DNA from: Diplocloster modestus | GTDB taxonomy: Bacteria > Bacillota > Clostridia > Lachnospirales > Lachnospiraceae | NCBI RefSeq assembly: GCF_019042245.1 | Contig: NZ_JAHQCX010000008.1 | Span: forward strand, 124,001-188,000 | Length of the DNA stretch: 64,000 bases | Reading direction: 5' to 3' | Shown here: one piece after another, positions 7,682-16,480 of the stretch | Numbering within the stretch: position 1 is the first letter of the stretch | Layout: every line of letters starts with the position of its first letter | Program-made: the position numbers and the translations under genes | Notes under the pieces: model-generated | The model's input: the letters and a program-made list of their open reading frames with translations, nothing else | Databases searched by the model: none | What the model was told of the DNA's origin: nothing

Positions 7682-8386
7682 CTATATCTTACTATCAAAA
7701 TTATCTTCCATAAATTTTTTGACAAGTTTTAATCGGTTTCTGCTCACCGGTACTTTATCAGCGTTTTCCATTTCTATATAAGAGGTCTGTACCTCTTTCA
7801 TTTTCTCCATGTTAACGATCCAGCTCTGATGGCACCGTAGAAAATACCATGGGAGACGTTCCTTCAGCTCGTCCAGCTTACCGTAACACTTCCATATACT
7901 CTCTCGGCCATAGATCGTGATCGTATGTCTGCAGCTCGCAATGTTCTGAATCTCCTCACAAGGGATAATTTCGATTCCCGATTGATTTTTAACCAGCAGG
8001 GATTCCCTGTATTTCTCCTTCGTCCGGCTCATCAGACGTTCCAGAACGCCTGCAACTTTTGCCGGCTGAAATGGCTGCTTCAAGCATGCGGCGGTATTCA
8101 CCTGAAAAACTTTCCCCAGTTCATGATTGAAATCCATGAGAAAAATGTATTGGATCTTCTCATATGTCTCCTGAATCTGCTTCGCCGCACGGATACACTC
8201 GTCCATATTACCGGTTATATTTAAAACAGCAATATCCGGTGGCCAATGTAAAAGCAGTCCTACCCGGAATTCCTCGAGATCCGTATAGCCCCTGACCGCA
8301 ATCTGGTAACCATATCTCAATCTTAAAGTGTACAGAATCCGGTTTACTGCATCTGCCTGTTGATCATAAACCGCAATTTTTACCAT
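7682..8386 (-). CDS. LytTR-type response regulator with an atypical receiver
   Basis: 234 aa. Residues 1-120 fold like a CheY receiver but the phosphoacceptor position is Asn56 (DIAVLNITG) rather than Asp; the conserved lysine is present (LKQPF, K103). The C-terminal LytTR DNA-binding domain (about 130-230) shows IQNIASCRHTITIYG, LPWYFLRCHQSWIVNMEKM and VPVSRNRLKLVKKF. LytTR proteins bind direct repeats about two helical turns apart, and exactly such a pair lies against its own -35 box (8464-8497). No partner kinase is adjacent. Likely a phosphorylation-independent autoregulator. Confidence 0.88.
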   Translation of the reverse strand: MVKIAVYDQQADAVNRILYTLRLRYGYQIAVRGYTDLEEFRVGLLLHWPPDIAVLNITGNMDECIRAAKQIQETYEKIQYIFLMDFNHELGKVFQVNTAACLKQPFQPAKVAGVLERLMSRTKEKYRESLLVKNQSGIEIIPCEEIQNIASCRHTITIYGRESIWKCYGKLDELKERLPWYFLRCHQSWIVNMEKMKEVQTSYIEMENADKVPVSRNRLKLVKKFMEDNFDSKI

Positions 8387-8435
8387 CTATTCTCCACATT
8401 TTCCACTATGGTTATTTCTACTGATTATTAGTAAA

Positions 8436-8464
8436 ATTATATACCCATATTTTAAGGTTGTCAA
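8436..8464 (-). promoter_or_regulatory. Consensus promoter of the LytTR gene
   Basis: Minus strand TTGACA (8459-8464), 17-bp spacer, TATAAT (8436-8441): a full sigma-A consensus. The -35 box shares one base with the proximal operator repeat at 8464-8475. Confidence 0.85.
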
Positions 8465-8497
8465 CTCTATAGAATATATTATCACACTCTATAGAAT
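8464..8497 (-). promoter_or_regulatory. Direct-repeat operator for LytTR regulator
   Basis: ACTCTATAGAAT at 8464-8475 and again at 8486-8497, direct repeats 22 bp apart and touching the -35 box of the LytTR gene. The geometry matches known LytTR sites (two ~10-bp boxes about 12 bp apart). Confidence 0.75.
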
Positions 8498-8702
8498 CAA
8501 TTTATTTGCTTTCGGTCAGAAATTATACCCGTTAATTTGACAACCATAAGTAAGTGAATTAAACTATAAAAAGGGATCGCGAGAGGAAATCATTTAAGGA
8601 AGAAAGAAAAGAACTGGAACTTTTAGAAACCGGAAAAGTCTAATCAAATCACCGGCCAAACCGGATCGTTTCGGCAGAATCGTACGAAAGACGAGGTACC
8701 TC

Positions 8703-9050
8703 ATGACACCAATATCGTATCCACGGACATACAAATTAAAAATCCAGGTTTTCAACGAACAGCCTGACTTCGGGCCAGGGGTAGCGACCATACTCTCCCT
8801 GGTAAAAGAGACCAATTCCCTTCGCCAGGCTTGTGCAGCCATCCATATGTCCTACAGCAAAGGCTGGAAAATAATCGGCCGCGCGGAACAGGACCTGGGA
8901 TTTTCACTCTTGGAGGGAACCGCCGGCGGCAGCCAGGGCGGAGGCTCCCATCTGACCCCTGAGGCGGAAGAAATGCTGGAACGCTACAGCGCTTTTATGG
9001 CCGAAGCCCAAGGCAGCGTCGACGCGCTGTTTCATAAATATTTTACTTGA
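8703..9050 (+). CDS. ModE N-terminal-like winged HTH regulator
   Basis: 115-residue protein matching the N-terminal DNA-binding domain of ModE/LysR-type regulators: FGPGVATILSLVKETNSLRQ, ACAAIHMSYSKGWKIIGRAE, then the wing with GGSQGGGSHLTPEAEEMLERY. It lacks the C-terminal molybdate-binding (MOP) domains, so if it senses a ligand it does so differently. Such stand-alone forms often sit near molybdenum-enzyme genes, but none is visible here. Start at 8703 follows ACGAGGTACCTC. Confidence 0.8.
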   Translation: MTPISYPRTYKLKIQVFNEQPDFGPGVATILSLVKETNSLRQACAAIHMSYSKGWKIIGRAEQDLGFSLLEGTAGGSQGGGSHLTPEAEEMLERYSAFMAEAQGSVDALFHKYFT

Positions 9051-9057
9051 TTACTAA

Positions 9058-9204
9058 TTAAAATAGGTATCTACCATCTAATAAATAAAATCCTGTATCG
9101 ACAAGTAATACAATAGCAATCATTATTAGTATGCCATAGAGCGCATAAGTGACAGGCCTTATATTTTTCTCTTTAGATTTAGGCTGTTGGCGGCATAGAC
9201 CCAT
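9058..9204 (-). CDS. Small single-pass membrane protein (48 aa)
   Basis: Below the usual ORF size cut-off. It encodes MGLCRQQPKSKEKNIRPVTY followed by a hydrophobic stretch ALYGILIMIAIVLLV and a short DTGFYLLDGRYLF tail: a basic N-terminus and one membrane helix. The ribosome site is weak (GTGGAATGATAG). It overlaps no other gene, lies tail-to-tail with the ModE-like gene, and follows the threonine deaminase terminator. No family recognised; could be chance. Confidence 0.35.
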   Translation of the reverse strand: MGLCRQQPKSKEKNIRPVTYALYGILIMIAIVLLVDTGFYLLDGRYLF

Positions 9205-9228
9205 TCTATCATTCCACAAGGCATAGTA

Positions 9229-9265
9229 AAAGCGGGAAAGAAGTCATTGACCTCTTTCCCGCTTT
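9229..9265 (-). terminator. Terminator after threonine deaminase
   Basis: Stem AAGCGGGAAAG / CTTTCCCGCTT around a short loop, 12 bp after the gene's stop codon on the minus strand. Confidence 0.65.
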
Positions 9266-9276
9266 ACCTCAAACGA

Positions 9277-10488
9277 TTACAAGTTCGGCCGTATGATCTT
9301 CGGCCGGTAACCGTTTTTCTCCAGGGCCTTGACGATCTGGTTCTTGTGATCCGTGCCGAAGGCTTCCATGGTTATTTTTAATTCCACTGCAGCATTCCGG
9401 TTCACGGCCACGAACTGGTTGTGATCCAGTTTGATGACGTTCCCCTGCTCTTTGGCGATAATACCGGCTACCTGGACCAGTTCGCCGGGCTTGTCGGGCA
9501 GGAGTACCGACACGGTAAAGATCCGGTCTCTCTGGATCAGGCCGTGCTGGACGACAGAGGCCATGGTGATCACGTCCATGTTGCCGCCGCTTAGGATGGA
9601 TACGACTTTTTTCTTTTTGGAAGGCAGATGTTTTAAGGCAGCTACGGTCAGCAGACCGGAATTCTCCACGATCATCTTGTGGTTTTCCACCATATCCAGG
9701 AAGGATACGACCAGTTCGTCATCCTCCACAGTGATAATATCATCCAGATTCTGCTGTATAAAAGGGAAAATATTGCTGCCGGGGGTCTTGACCGCGGTAC
9801 CGTCTGCGATGGTGTTCACAGCAGGGAGGCTTACTACTTTGCCCGCCTTGATGGATTCCTGCAGACAGTTGGCTCCGGCCGGTTCCACGCCGATTACCTG
9901 GATCTTCGGATTCAGCAGCTTGGCCAGGGTGGATACGCCGGTGGCCAGTCCACCGCCGCCGACAGGTACCAGAATATAGTCCACTAACGGAAGTTCTTTG
10001 ACAATCTCCATCGCGATGGTTCCCTGTCCGGTCGCCACGGCCAGATCGTCGAACGGATGGATAAAGGTATAGCCATATTCCTCCGCCAGCTCATAGGCCT
10101 TGGCGCAGGCTTCATCATAGACATCCCCAGCCAGCACCACTTCGGCCCCATAACCTTTGGTGCGGTTCACTTTCATAAGCGGTGTGGTGTTTGGCATCAC
10201 GATGACCGCTTTACAGCCAAACTCTTTGGCCGCATAAGCCACCCCCTGGGCGTGATTGCCGGCGGAAGCGGTGATCAGCCCCTTGCTTCTTTCTTCTTCC
10301 GTAAGCGTGCTGATTTTGTAGTAGGCGCCGCGGATCTTATAGGCTCCGGTCACCTGCATATTTTCCGGTTTAAAATAAACCCGGTTCCCGGTTCTGGCGC
10401 TGAAATAATCGCTGTATACCAATTCCGTGGCAGTTGTGACCTTCTTGACGACCTCTGATGCTTCCTCAAAACTTTCCAATGTTAACAT
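9277..10488 (-). CDS. ilvA: Threonine ammonia-lyase (threonine deaminase)
   Basis: PLP enzyme converting L-threonine to 2-oxobutyrate and ammonia, for isoleucine synthesis or anaerobic threonine fermentation. 403 aa. PLP lysine K51 in TGAYKIRGAYYK; phosphate-binding glycine loop PVGGGGLATG; a C-terminal ACT-like domain (from about 325, FTVSVLLPDKPGELVQVAGI) typical of the short form with one regulatory domain. Length and layout fit the TdcB-plus-ACT group common in Firmicutes. It follows ftsY by 3 bp, so probably co-transcribed with it. A terminator lies just downstream. Confidence 0.92.
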   Translation of the reverse strand: MLTLESFEEASEVVKKVTTATELVYSDYFSARTGNRVYFKPENMQVTGAYKIRGAYYKISTLTEEERSKGLITASAGNHAQGVAYAAKEFGCKAVIVMPNTTPLMKVNRTKGYGAEVVLAGDVYDEACAKAYELAEEYGYTFIHPFDDLAVATGQGTIAMEIVKELPLVDYILVPVGGGGLATGVSTLAKLLNPKIQVIGVEPAGANCLQESIKAGKVVSLPAVNTIADGTAVKTPGSNIFPFIQQNLDDIITVEDDELVVSFLDMVENHKMIVENSGLLTVAALKHLPSKKKKVVSILSGGNMDVITMASVVQHGLIQRDRIFTVSVLLPDKPGELVQVAGIIAKEQGNVIKLDHNQFVAVNRNAAVELKITMEAFGTDHKNQIVKALEKNGYRPKIIRPNL

Positions 10489-10491
10489 AGC

Positions 10492-11433
10492 TTATCCTTC
10501 CTGCGCTTCCACATGGAATAACGCGTTTACAAATTCATCCGGGTTAAATTTCTGTAAATCGTCGATGCTCTCTCCCACACCGATATATTTCACCGGTATT
10601 CCCAGTTCGGACTGGATCGCCACCGCGATTCCGCCTTTCGCCGTTCCGTCCAGTTTTGTCAGAATAATACCGGTAATATTTGTCACGTCCCTGAACTGCC
10701 GGGCCTGAGACAGGGCATTTTGCCCTGTAGTGCCATCCAGTACGACTAACGTCTCCCGGTAGGCGTCCGGGAATTCTTTGTCTATGATCCGGTCTATTTT
10801 CCGCAATTCTTCCATCAGGTTTTTCTTGTTGTGCAGACGGCCCGCCGTATCACACAGCAGCACGTCCGCGTTTCGGGCCTTAGCCGCGGCAATGGCGTCA
10901 TACACAACCGCCGCGGGATCTGCCCCTTCTCCGGCGCTTACGATGTCCACTCCGGCCCGGAAAGCCCACTCTTTTAGCTGTTCTCCTGCCGCGGCCCGGA
11001 AGGTATCCGCTGCCGCCAGAACGACTTTCTTCCCCTGATCCTTTAATTTACCGGCCAGTTTTCCGACGGATGTGGTTTTCCCCACACCGTTGACTCCAAT
11101 GACCAGCACCACGGATTTGCGGTTCTCAAATTCGTAAGCGGTATCTCCCACGTCCATCTGCTCTTTAATACTGTTAATCAGCAGCTGTTTACACTCGGCC
11201 GGTTCCTTGATCTTGAGTTCTTTCACCTTCTCCTTCAGATTTTCAATGATGGATGTGGTCGCATTGATACCCAGATCTCCCATCACGAGTATCTCTTCTA
11301 TCTCTTCATAGAAATCCTCGTCAATCGCTGAAAATCCACTGAAAATATTGTCAATTCCAGCTACAATATTATCTCTGGTCTTGGACAGTCCGTTGACCAG
11401 ACGCTTAAAAAATCCTTTTTTTTCTTCTGCCAT
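10492..11433 (-). CDS. ftsY: Signal recognition particle receptor FtsY
   Basis: SRP-receptor GTPase that docks ribosome-nascent chain complexes at the membrane. 313 aa: N domain (helical, 1-100) and G domain with GVNGVGKTTSVGKLA (P-loop), DTAGRLHN (G3) and TKLDGTAKGG (G4). It lacks the long acidic A domain of E. coli FtsY, as normal in Firmicutes. 38 bp downstream of smc, the conserved rnc-smc-ftsY order. Confidence 0.96.
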   Translation of the reverse strand: MAEEKKGFFKRLVNGLSKTRDNIVAGIDNIFSGFSAIDEDFYEEIEEILVMGDLGINATTSIIENLKEKVKELKIKEPAECKQLLINSIKEQMDVGDTAYEFENRKSVVLVIGVNGVGKTTSVGKLAGKLKDQGKKVVLAAADTFRAAAGEQLKEWAFRAGVDIVSAGEGADPAAVVYDAIAAAKARNADVLLCDTAGRLHNKKNLMEELRKIDRIIDKEFPDAYRETLVVLDGTTGQNALSQARQFRDVTNITGIILTKLDGTAKGGIAVAIQSELGIPVKYIGVGESIDDLQKFNPDEFVNALFHVEAQEG

Positions 11434-11471
11434 ATCATTCTCCCTCCTGTAACAGCCTTTGAGGCACTTCT

Positions 11472-14400
11472 CTATTTATCCAGGTTCCCTTCGATCAAAT
11501 CTACAGAAACCAGAGTGGATACTCCCTTTTCCTGCATCGTGATTCCGTACAGCCGGTCGGCGGCTGCCATGGTACCACGTCTATGTGTAATAATAATAAA
11601 TTGCGTGTTCTTTGTCAACTTATGCAGATAATGGGCAAATCTGCCCACGTTGGAATCATCCAGCGCAGCCTCGATCTCATCCAGCAGACAGAACGGCGAA
11701 GGCTTCAGGTTCTGGATCGCAAACAGCAGGGCGATGGCGGTTAACGCCTTTTCCCCACCGGAGAGCAATACCATGCTCTGAAGCTTTTTCCCCGGCGGCT
11801 GCGCGATAATGCGGATACCGGCTTCCAGGATATCCTCATCCTCCGTCAAAGCCAGCGATGCCTTGCCGCCGCCGAACAGTTCCTTAAAAGCTTTGTCAAA
11901 TTCCAACCGGATCTGTTCAAATTTTTCCATAAACTGCCTGCGCATTCCCTCGTCCAGCTCGGCGATGATTCCCATCAGGGATTCCTCCGCTTTCTCAAGA
12001 TCATCATGCTGGGTTTTCAGGAACACATACCGCTCCGACAGATTTTTAAAGTCTTCAATGGCGTTTACATTGACATCCCCAAGTTTCCGGATTTCTTCCT
12101 TTAATCGGTTGATTCCCCGCTTGATCTCAGCCGCTGACTTAAGCTCCTCGTCGCGCATCGGCGCCGCCATACCATAGGTCAGTTCGTACTCCTGCCACAT
12201 ATAGTCCGATTGCTGAAGAGACAAATCCTCCAGCTTCTCTTTCTGGCTGCCGAGCCGGTATGTCTCCTTATCTAACAGGCTGATCTGCTCGCTTAATTCC
12301 TCCCGTTTTACAAACAATGCTTTGTGCTGCTCATTCTGCTGTTCTTTTTCCCGGGTCAGCGTTTCTATTTTCTTATCATATTCGTTAAAAGAGCCTTCCG
12401 TCTGCATGATCTTCTGCTGCAGCGTTTGGATCCGTTCTTCCTTCTCCCTGATACCGTCCGCGGTCTCGCCCACATTTCGTGAGAGTTCGGATTTTTCAGC
12501 CAGCAGTTTCTTCATTTCCGCATCGATACGGCTGATATTCTGGGTGATAAATTCATCCTTCTGCTTTAAACTTACGTACTCCAGACGGATTGCTTCCGCC
12601 TTTTTGCTGCGCTGTGCTTCCTGTTCATGGAACGACTCCAGACGGGCCTGGCCTCCCAGGGTCTGCGCCTCCAGTTCTTTTTCCCTGGCTTCTGATTCCG
12701 CGATCTCTTTCTGGATCTCCCGTTTGTTTTCCTGGATTTCCTGCAGCTGTACTTCGATCTGCTCACCTTCGGACTTCAGAGACAAATATTTGTTCTGCAG
12801 CTCTTCTTTTCTGGTCTCAGCCTGGCTCTTATTCAGTCCCGCCGTATTGCGCAGGATATATTGCTCCTGGATCTGCCCTTTGATCTCATCGATCTGTGTA
12901 TACAAAGAAGCCCGGTTCTTTTTTGCCTGCTCAATCTCCTGGCCCGCTTTCTCCAGGTCTGCCTTTAACAGCTTAACATTGGCCTCCAGCTCCTCGATCT
13001 CCCGGCGTCTTCCCAGCAGATTGCTGCTGTTTTTAAAAGCACCGCCGGTCATGGAGCCTCCCGGGCTTAAGGACTCTCCTTCCACCGTAACGATCCGCAG
13101 GGAATAGTGATATTTTCTGGCCAGCGCGATCGCATGGTCAATATGGTCCGTGACAATGGTGCGTCCCAGCAGATATCCCGCCAGTTCCCGGTATTTTTCT
13201 TGCGTATGGACCAGATCACTGGCCAGTCCGATGACACCGGGTTCTTTCAGCGCCCTCTCATTCTGAAACTGCTCACGCCGTTTTATGCTGGTCAGAGGCA
13301 GGAAGGTGGCCCTTCCGTATTTATTCTGTTTTAAATATTCAATCATCCGTTTAGCGGTTTCCTCGTCATCGGTCACGATATTCTGGATACTGCCGCCCAA
13401 TGCCGTCTCAATGGCTGTCTCATAGGTTTTCTCCACCTTGATCAAATCAGCCACAACGCCGTGAATTCCCTTTTCCCGGTCTTTTTGCTCCATGACCCGG
13501 CGGATACTGTTGCCGTATCCGTCATAGCGCTCTGTGATGTTGCGGAGTGCTTCCAGACGGGACACTTCCCGGTGATACGCGCTCTGCCCGACAGCTTGCT
13601 GCTCGTTCTGCCTGCTCAACTGCTCCTGGAGCCGCTCGATCTGTTCTTCCGCTTCCTGACGCCTTGCATTTAACTGCCCGATCACACCGGTTACCTGATC
13701 CAGCTCTTCCTGAAAACTATGTATCAGACTGTCCTGCTCTGTCTTATGGCTCCGGTTGCGCAGTAATCTCTGGTTTAACTCAGCCCTTCTGATCTGGATC
13801 TGCTCCGTCATGGTATCATAACGCTGCAGCTTTCCCTTCGTGGAGGCCCGCTGGTTCAAAAGCTCGATCACTTCACTTTTCCCCGCGTCGATCAAAGCAG
13901 TTGCCTGAGCGATCTGCTCCTGGACCTCCAAAAGAGCCGCCTCCGCTTCCGTGCGTACCTGTCCGGCCTTTTGCAGCTGCTCATCCATCCTAGTCTTGTC
14001 CTCTGCAAATTCAGACCGGGAGGCTTCCCGCTCCCCGATCTCCTTTTCAATCGCTCCTATCCGATTCTGCAAATGCTCGTCGTTCATCCGGTCCGTGTTG
14101 ATCTGCTCTTTCAGGACACCGATCTGCCCTTCCATCTGCTGTTTTTCCAGATGAGCCGTCCCGGCCTGTTCCTTTAAGGTTTCGATTTCACCAGCGATCT
14201 GCTCGATCTTGGTTTCGATCCTCTCATATTCCTGTTTGCTGCCCTCATACCGGCTTCTGGACTGCTCCAGGTTGGTCTGGGCATTTTTCAGATTTTCCTC
14301 TATTTTTGAAAGCTCCCCGCGAATCCGCTCGGACTCCATCAGGAACATATTCACATCGTATATTTTTAACTCTTCTTTTTTCTTCAGATAGGCCCTGGCG

Positions 14401-15032
14401 ATCTCAGACTGTTTCTCCAAAGGCCCCAGCTGCTTCTCCAGTTCAGACAGAATGTCACATACGCGGACCAGGTTCTGTTTCTCATCCTCCAGCTTTTTCT
14501 GCGCCGTAGCCTTTCTCCGTTTAAACTTCACGATCCCGGCCGCCTCATCGAACAGTTCCCGCCTCTCCTCCGGCTTCCCGCTTAGGATCCGGTCGATCTG
14601 GCCCTGTCCGATGATAGAGTACCCCTCTTTCCCGATACCGGTATCATAGAACAGCTCATAGACGTCTTTCAGACGGCAGCCGGAACCGTTGATCAGGTAT
14701 TCGCTCTCCCCCGAACGGTACACCCGCCTGGTAACCGTCACTTCCTCGTACTCGATCGGCAGCTGATGATCGGCGTTATCCAGCGTGATCGCCACAGAGG
14801 CGAATCCCAGAGGCTTACGGTTCTCGGTCCCGGCAAAGATAACGTCCTGCATGTTAGAACCCCGCAGCTGCTTCGCCCGCTGCTCACCCAGCACCCAGCG
14901 CACCGCGTCGGCCACATTGCTCTTACCGCTTCCGTTTGGCCCGACGATTCCGGTGATCCCGTTGTGGAATTCTAACACGGTTTTATGGACAAAAGATTTG
15001 AACCCCTGTACTTCAATACTCTTTAAATACAT
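11472..15032 (-). CDS. smc: Chromosome segregation protein SMC
   Basis: 1186-residue condensin ATPase. Walker A GPNGSGKSNVADAVRWVLG near residue 32; long coiled coil (~170-500) rich in E/Q/K; hinge around 520-640 (GVVADLIKVEKTYETAIE, GGSMTGGA); second coiled coil to ~1030; C-terminal signature LLSGGEKALTAIALLFAI and Walker B CLLDEIEAALDD, then the H-loop ITHRRGTM. Full length for the family. Starts 7 bp after the rnc stop. Its ScpA/ScpB partners are not in the window. Confidence 0.97.
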   Translation of the reverse strand: MYLKSIEVQGFKSFVHKTVLEFHNGITGIVGPNGSGKSNVADAVRWVLGEQRAKQLRGSNMQDVIFAGTENRKPLGFASVAITLDNADHQLPIEYEEVTVTRRVYRSGESEYLINGSGCRLKDVYELFYDTGIGKEGYSIIGQGQIDRILSGKPEERRELFDEAAGIVKFKRRKATAQKKLEDEKQNLVRVCDILSELEKQLGPLEKQSEIARAYLKKKEELKIYDVNMFLMESERIRGELSKIEENLKNAQTNLEQSRSRYEGSKQEYERIETKIEQIAGEIETLKEQAGTAHLEKQQMEGQIGVLKEQINTDRMNDEHLQNRIGAIEKEIGEREASRSEFAEDKTRMDEQLQKAGQVRTEAEAALLEVQEQIAQATALIDAGKSEVIELLNQRASTKGKLQRYDTMTEQIQIRRAELNQRLLRNRSHKTEQDSLIHSFQEELDQVTGVIGQLNARRQEAEEQIERLQEQLSRQNEQQAVGQSAYHREVSRLEALRNITERYDGYGNSIRRVMEQKDREKGIHGVVADLIKVEKTYETAIETALGGSIQNIVTDDEETAKRMIEYLKQNKYGRATFLPLTSIKRREQFQNERALKEPGVIGLASDLVHTQEKYRELAGYLLGRTIVTDHIDHAIALARKYHYSLRIVTVEGESLSPGGSMTGGAFKNSSNLLGRRREIEELEANVKLLKADLEKAGQEIEQAKKNRASLYTQIDEIKGQIQEQYILRNTAGLNKSQAETRKEELQNKYLSLKSEGEQIEVQLQEIQENKREIQKEIAESEAREKELEAQTLGGQARLESFHEQEAQRSKKAEAIRLEYVSLKQKDEFITQNISRIDAEMKKLLAEKSELSRNVGETADGIREKEERIQTLQQKIMQTEGSFNEYDKKIETLTREKEQQNEQHKALFVKREELSEQISLLDKETYRLGSQKEKLEDLSLQQSDYMWQEYELTYGMAAPMRDEELKSAAEIKRGINRLKEEIRKLGDVNVNAIEDFKNLSERYVFLKTQHDDLEKAEESLMGIIAELDEGMRRQFMEKFEQIRLEFDKAFKELFGGGKASLALTEDEDILEAGIRIIAQPPGKKLQSMVLLSGGEKALTAIALLFAIQNLKPSPFCLLDEIEAALDDSNVGRFAHYLHKLTKNTQFIIITHRRGTMAAADRLYGITMQEKGVSTLVSVDLIEGNLDK

Positions 15033-15039
15033 AAGTCAC

Positions 15040-15732
15040 CTACTTATTTCCCTTTAGTTTTACGATCGCCAGATAGGCTGCTTCCTGTTCGGCGGCTTTT
15101 TTGGTACGGCCCGATCCCTCGCTGATCACCTCATCACCGATCTTCGCCCGCACTACGAACTTCTTATTGTGATCCGGCCCCTCTTCCGCGACCAGTTCAT
15201 AGGAGAGACTCTGCGTGTAATTGCTCTGTACAATCTCCTGCAGGATAGTCTTGCTATCAAAAAAGAGCTGCTTATGTTCGATATCCGTTACAATAAACCG
15301 ATGGATAAACTCTTTCGCATTAGCAAAACCACCATCCAGATATATCGCTCCGATCAATGCTTCCATCGCATCGGAAACGATAGAACTTCTCTCCCGTCCG
15401 CCGGTCATATCTTCCCCTTTGCCCAGCAGCAGATACTTACCCAGTTCAATCTCCCTGGTACAAAAAGCCAGCGTCTGCTCGCAGACGATACTGGCACGCA
15501 TTTTCGTAAGATCCCCTTCCGGCAGCGTATCGAACTTTCGATACAAAAATTCACTGGTAATAATCTCCAAAACCGCATCGCCCAAAAACTCCAGCCGTTC
15601 ATTATTCGTCAGACGGTTTAAGCGGTGCTCATTGGAATACGAACTGTGGGTCATTGCCTGCCGCAGCAGCGAAGCATCCTGAAAATGATAACCGATCCTT
15701 TCTTCCAGTTCCTTGAAATCTTCCTGATTCAT
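15040..15732 (-). CDS. rnc: Ribonuclease III
   Basis: Double-strand RNA endonuclease for rRNA and mRNA processing, 230 aa. Catalytic signature NERLEFLGDAVLEI, second acidic site SDAMEALIGAIYLDGG, and a C-terminal dsRNA-binding domain (DPNHKK-like GPDHNKKFVVRAKI, GSGRTKKAAEQEAAYLAI). The frame runs much further upstream into the giant palindrome, but AGGAGGTAACT in front of the ATG at 15732 and family length fix the start. Upstream lies the 429-bp palindrome separating it from acpP. Confidence 0.95.
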   Translation of the reverse strand: MNQEDFKELEERIGYHFQDASLLRQAMTHSSYSNEHRLNRLTNNERLEFLGDAVLEIITSEFLYRKFDTLPEGDLTKMRASIVCEQTLAFCTREIELGKYLLLGKGEDMTGGRERSSIVSDAMEALIGAIYLDGGFANAKEFIHRFIVTDIEHKQLFFDSKTILQEIVQSNYTQSLSYELVAEEGPDHNKKFVVRAKIGDEVISEGSGRTKKAAEQEAAYLAIVKLKGNK

Positions 15733-15806
15733 AGTTACCTCCTTTTCTTTGTGAGAGTGTTGGGTAATCAGCCCCCGGGATAAGAGACTCCTGTGGGGGG
15801 ATTGTG

Positions 15807-16235
15807 TAGGGGCCCCGGGATGAGAGGGACACGGCGGCGGGCTGGCGGTCTCTGGGCGCTTACGGCTGGGACGCATGGGCGGTTCCCGGGGCATGTTTCC
15901 GGCGGCCGGGTCCTTTTGTGTCTCCCTGGGAGAGCATAGGGCGGCTGAGCATCAGCTTAGTGAAATCGGAAAGTCGGGTTCAGGATGCACGGCGGACTTC
16001 ACGTCCGACGGACAAGAGCCTCTGAACCGGGAACACTTCATGTGTTCCTGGTGAATAGGCTCGGTTCCTGAACCCGGCTTTTCGATTTCATTTAGCTGAT
16101 GCCAGCGCAAGCCCTTTGTTCTCCCAGTGAGACACAAAAGGACCCGGCCGCCGGAAACATGCCCCGGGAACCGCCCATGCGTCCCAGCCGTAAGCGCCCA
16201 GAGACCGCCAGCCCCCAGCTCCCTCCGTCCCTTTA
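15807..16235. repeat. Giant palindromic element, long form (L1)
   Basis: 429-bp inverted-repeat element between acpP and rnc. Arms 15839-15924 and 16129-16214 are exactly complementary over 86 bp; complementarity continues inwards with a few mismatches through GAAATCG and CGGGTTCAGG blocks to nested hairpins (CGGAC/GTCCG, GAACAC/GTGTTC). It begins TAGGGG and ends CCCTTTA, like the three shorter palindromes, but its core differs from theirs. No coding capacity beyond chance frames. Confidence 0.9.
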
Positions 16236-16244
16236 TTAAACCAT

Positions 16245-16475
16245 CTAATTCACCGCATTCTTAATCTGCTCAACCGCATCGCTGACTGTAACGATCTTCT
16301 CCGCATCCTCGCTGGCGATCTCGATATCGAACTCCTCTTCGATCCCCATGATGATCTGGAATACATCCAGGGAATCTGCACCCAAATCATCTACGAATGT
16401 GGTTTCCATCGTGATCTCATCCGCATCCACATTTAATACTTCCGCGATAATCTGCTGTAATTTTTCAAATTCCAT
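16245..16475 (-). CDS. acpP: Acyl carrier protein
   Basis: 76-residue acidic carrier of fatty-acid intermediates. The phosphopantetheine serine is Ser35 in [12 protein letters not shown], with the usual four-helix acidic composition ([20 protein letters not shown]). It follows plsX by 5 bp, the standard plsX-acpP pairing of lipid synthesis. Confidence 0.97.
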   Translation of the reverse strand: MEFEKLQQIIAEVLNVDADEITMETTFVDDLGADSLDVFQIIMGIEEEFDIEIASEDAEKIVTVSDAVEQIKNAVN

Positions 16476-16480
16476 TTTTG

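Noticed and set aside
10057..10458. Plus-strand frame opposite threonine deaminase
   Set aside because: Antisense shadow of a well-supported gene.
12322..13107. Long plus-strand frame opposite smc
   Set aside because: Ser/Phe/Leu-rich antisense shadow of the SMC coiled coil.
15629..15894. Long upstream extension of the RNase III frame and other frames across 15770-16240
   Set aside because: They are by-products of the GC-rich palindrome; the real rnc start has a perfect ribosome site at 15732.
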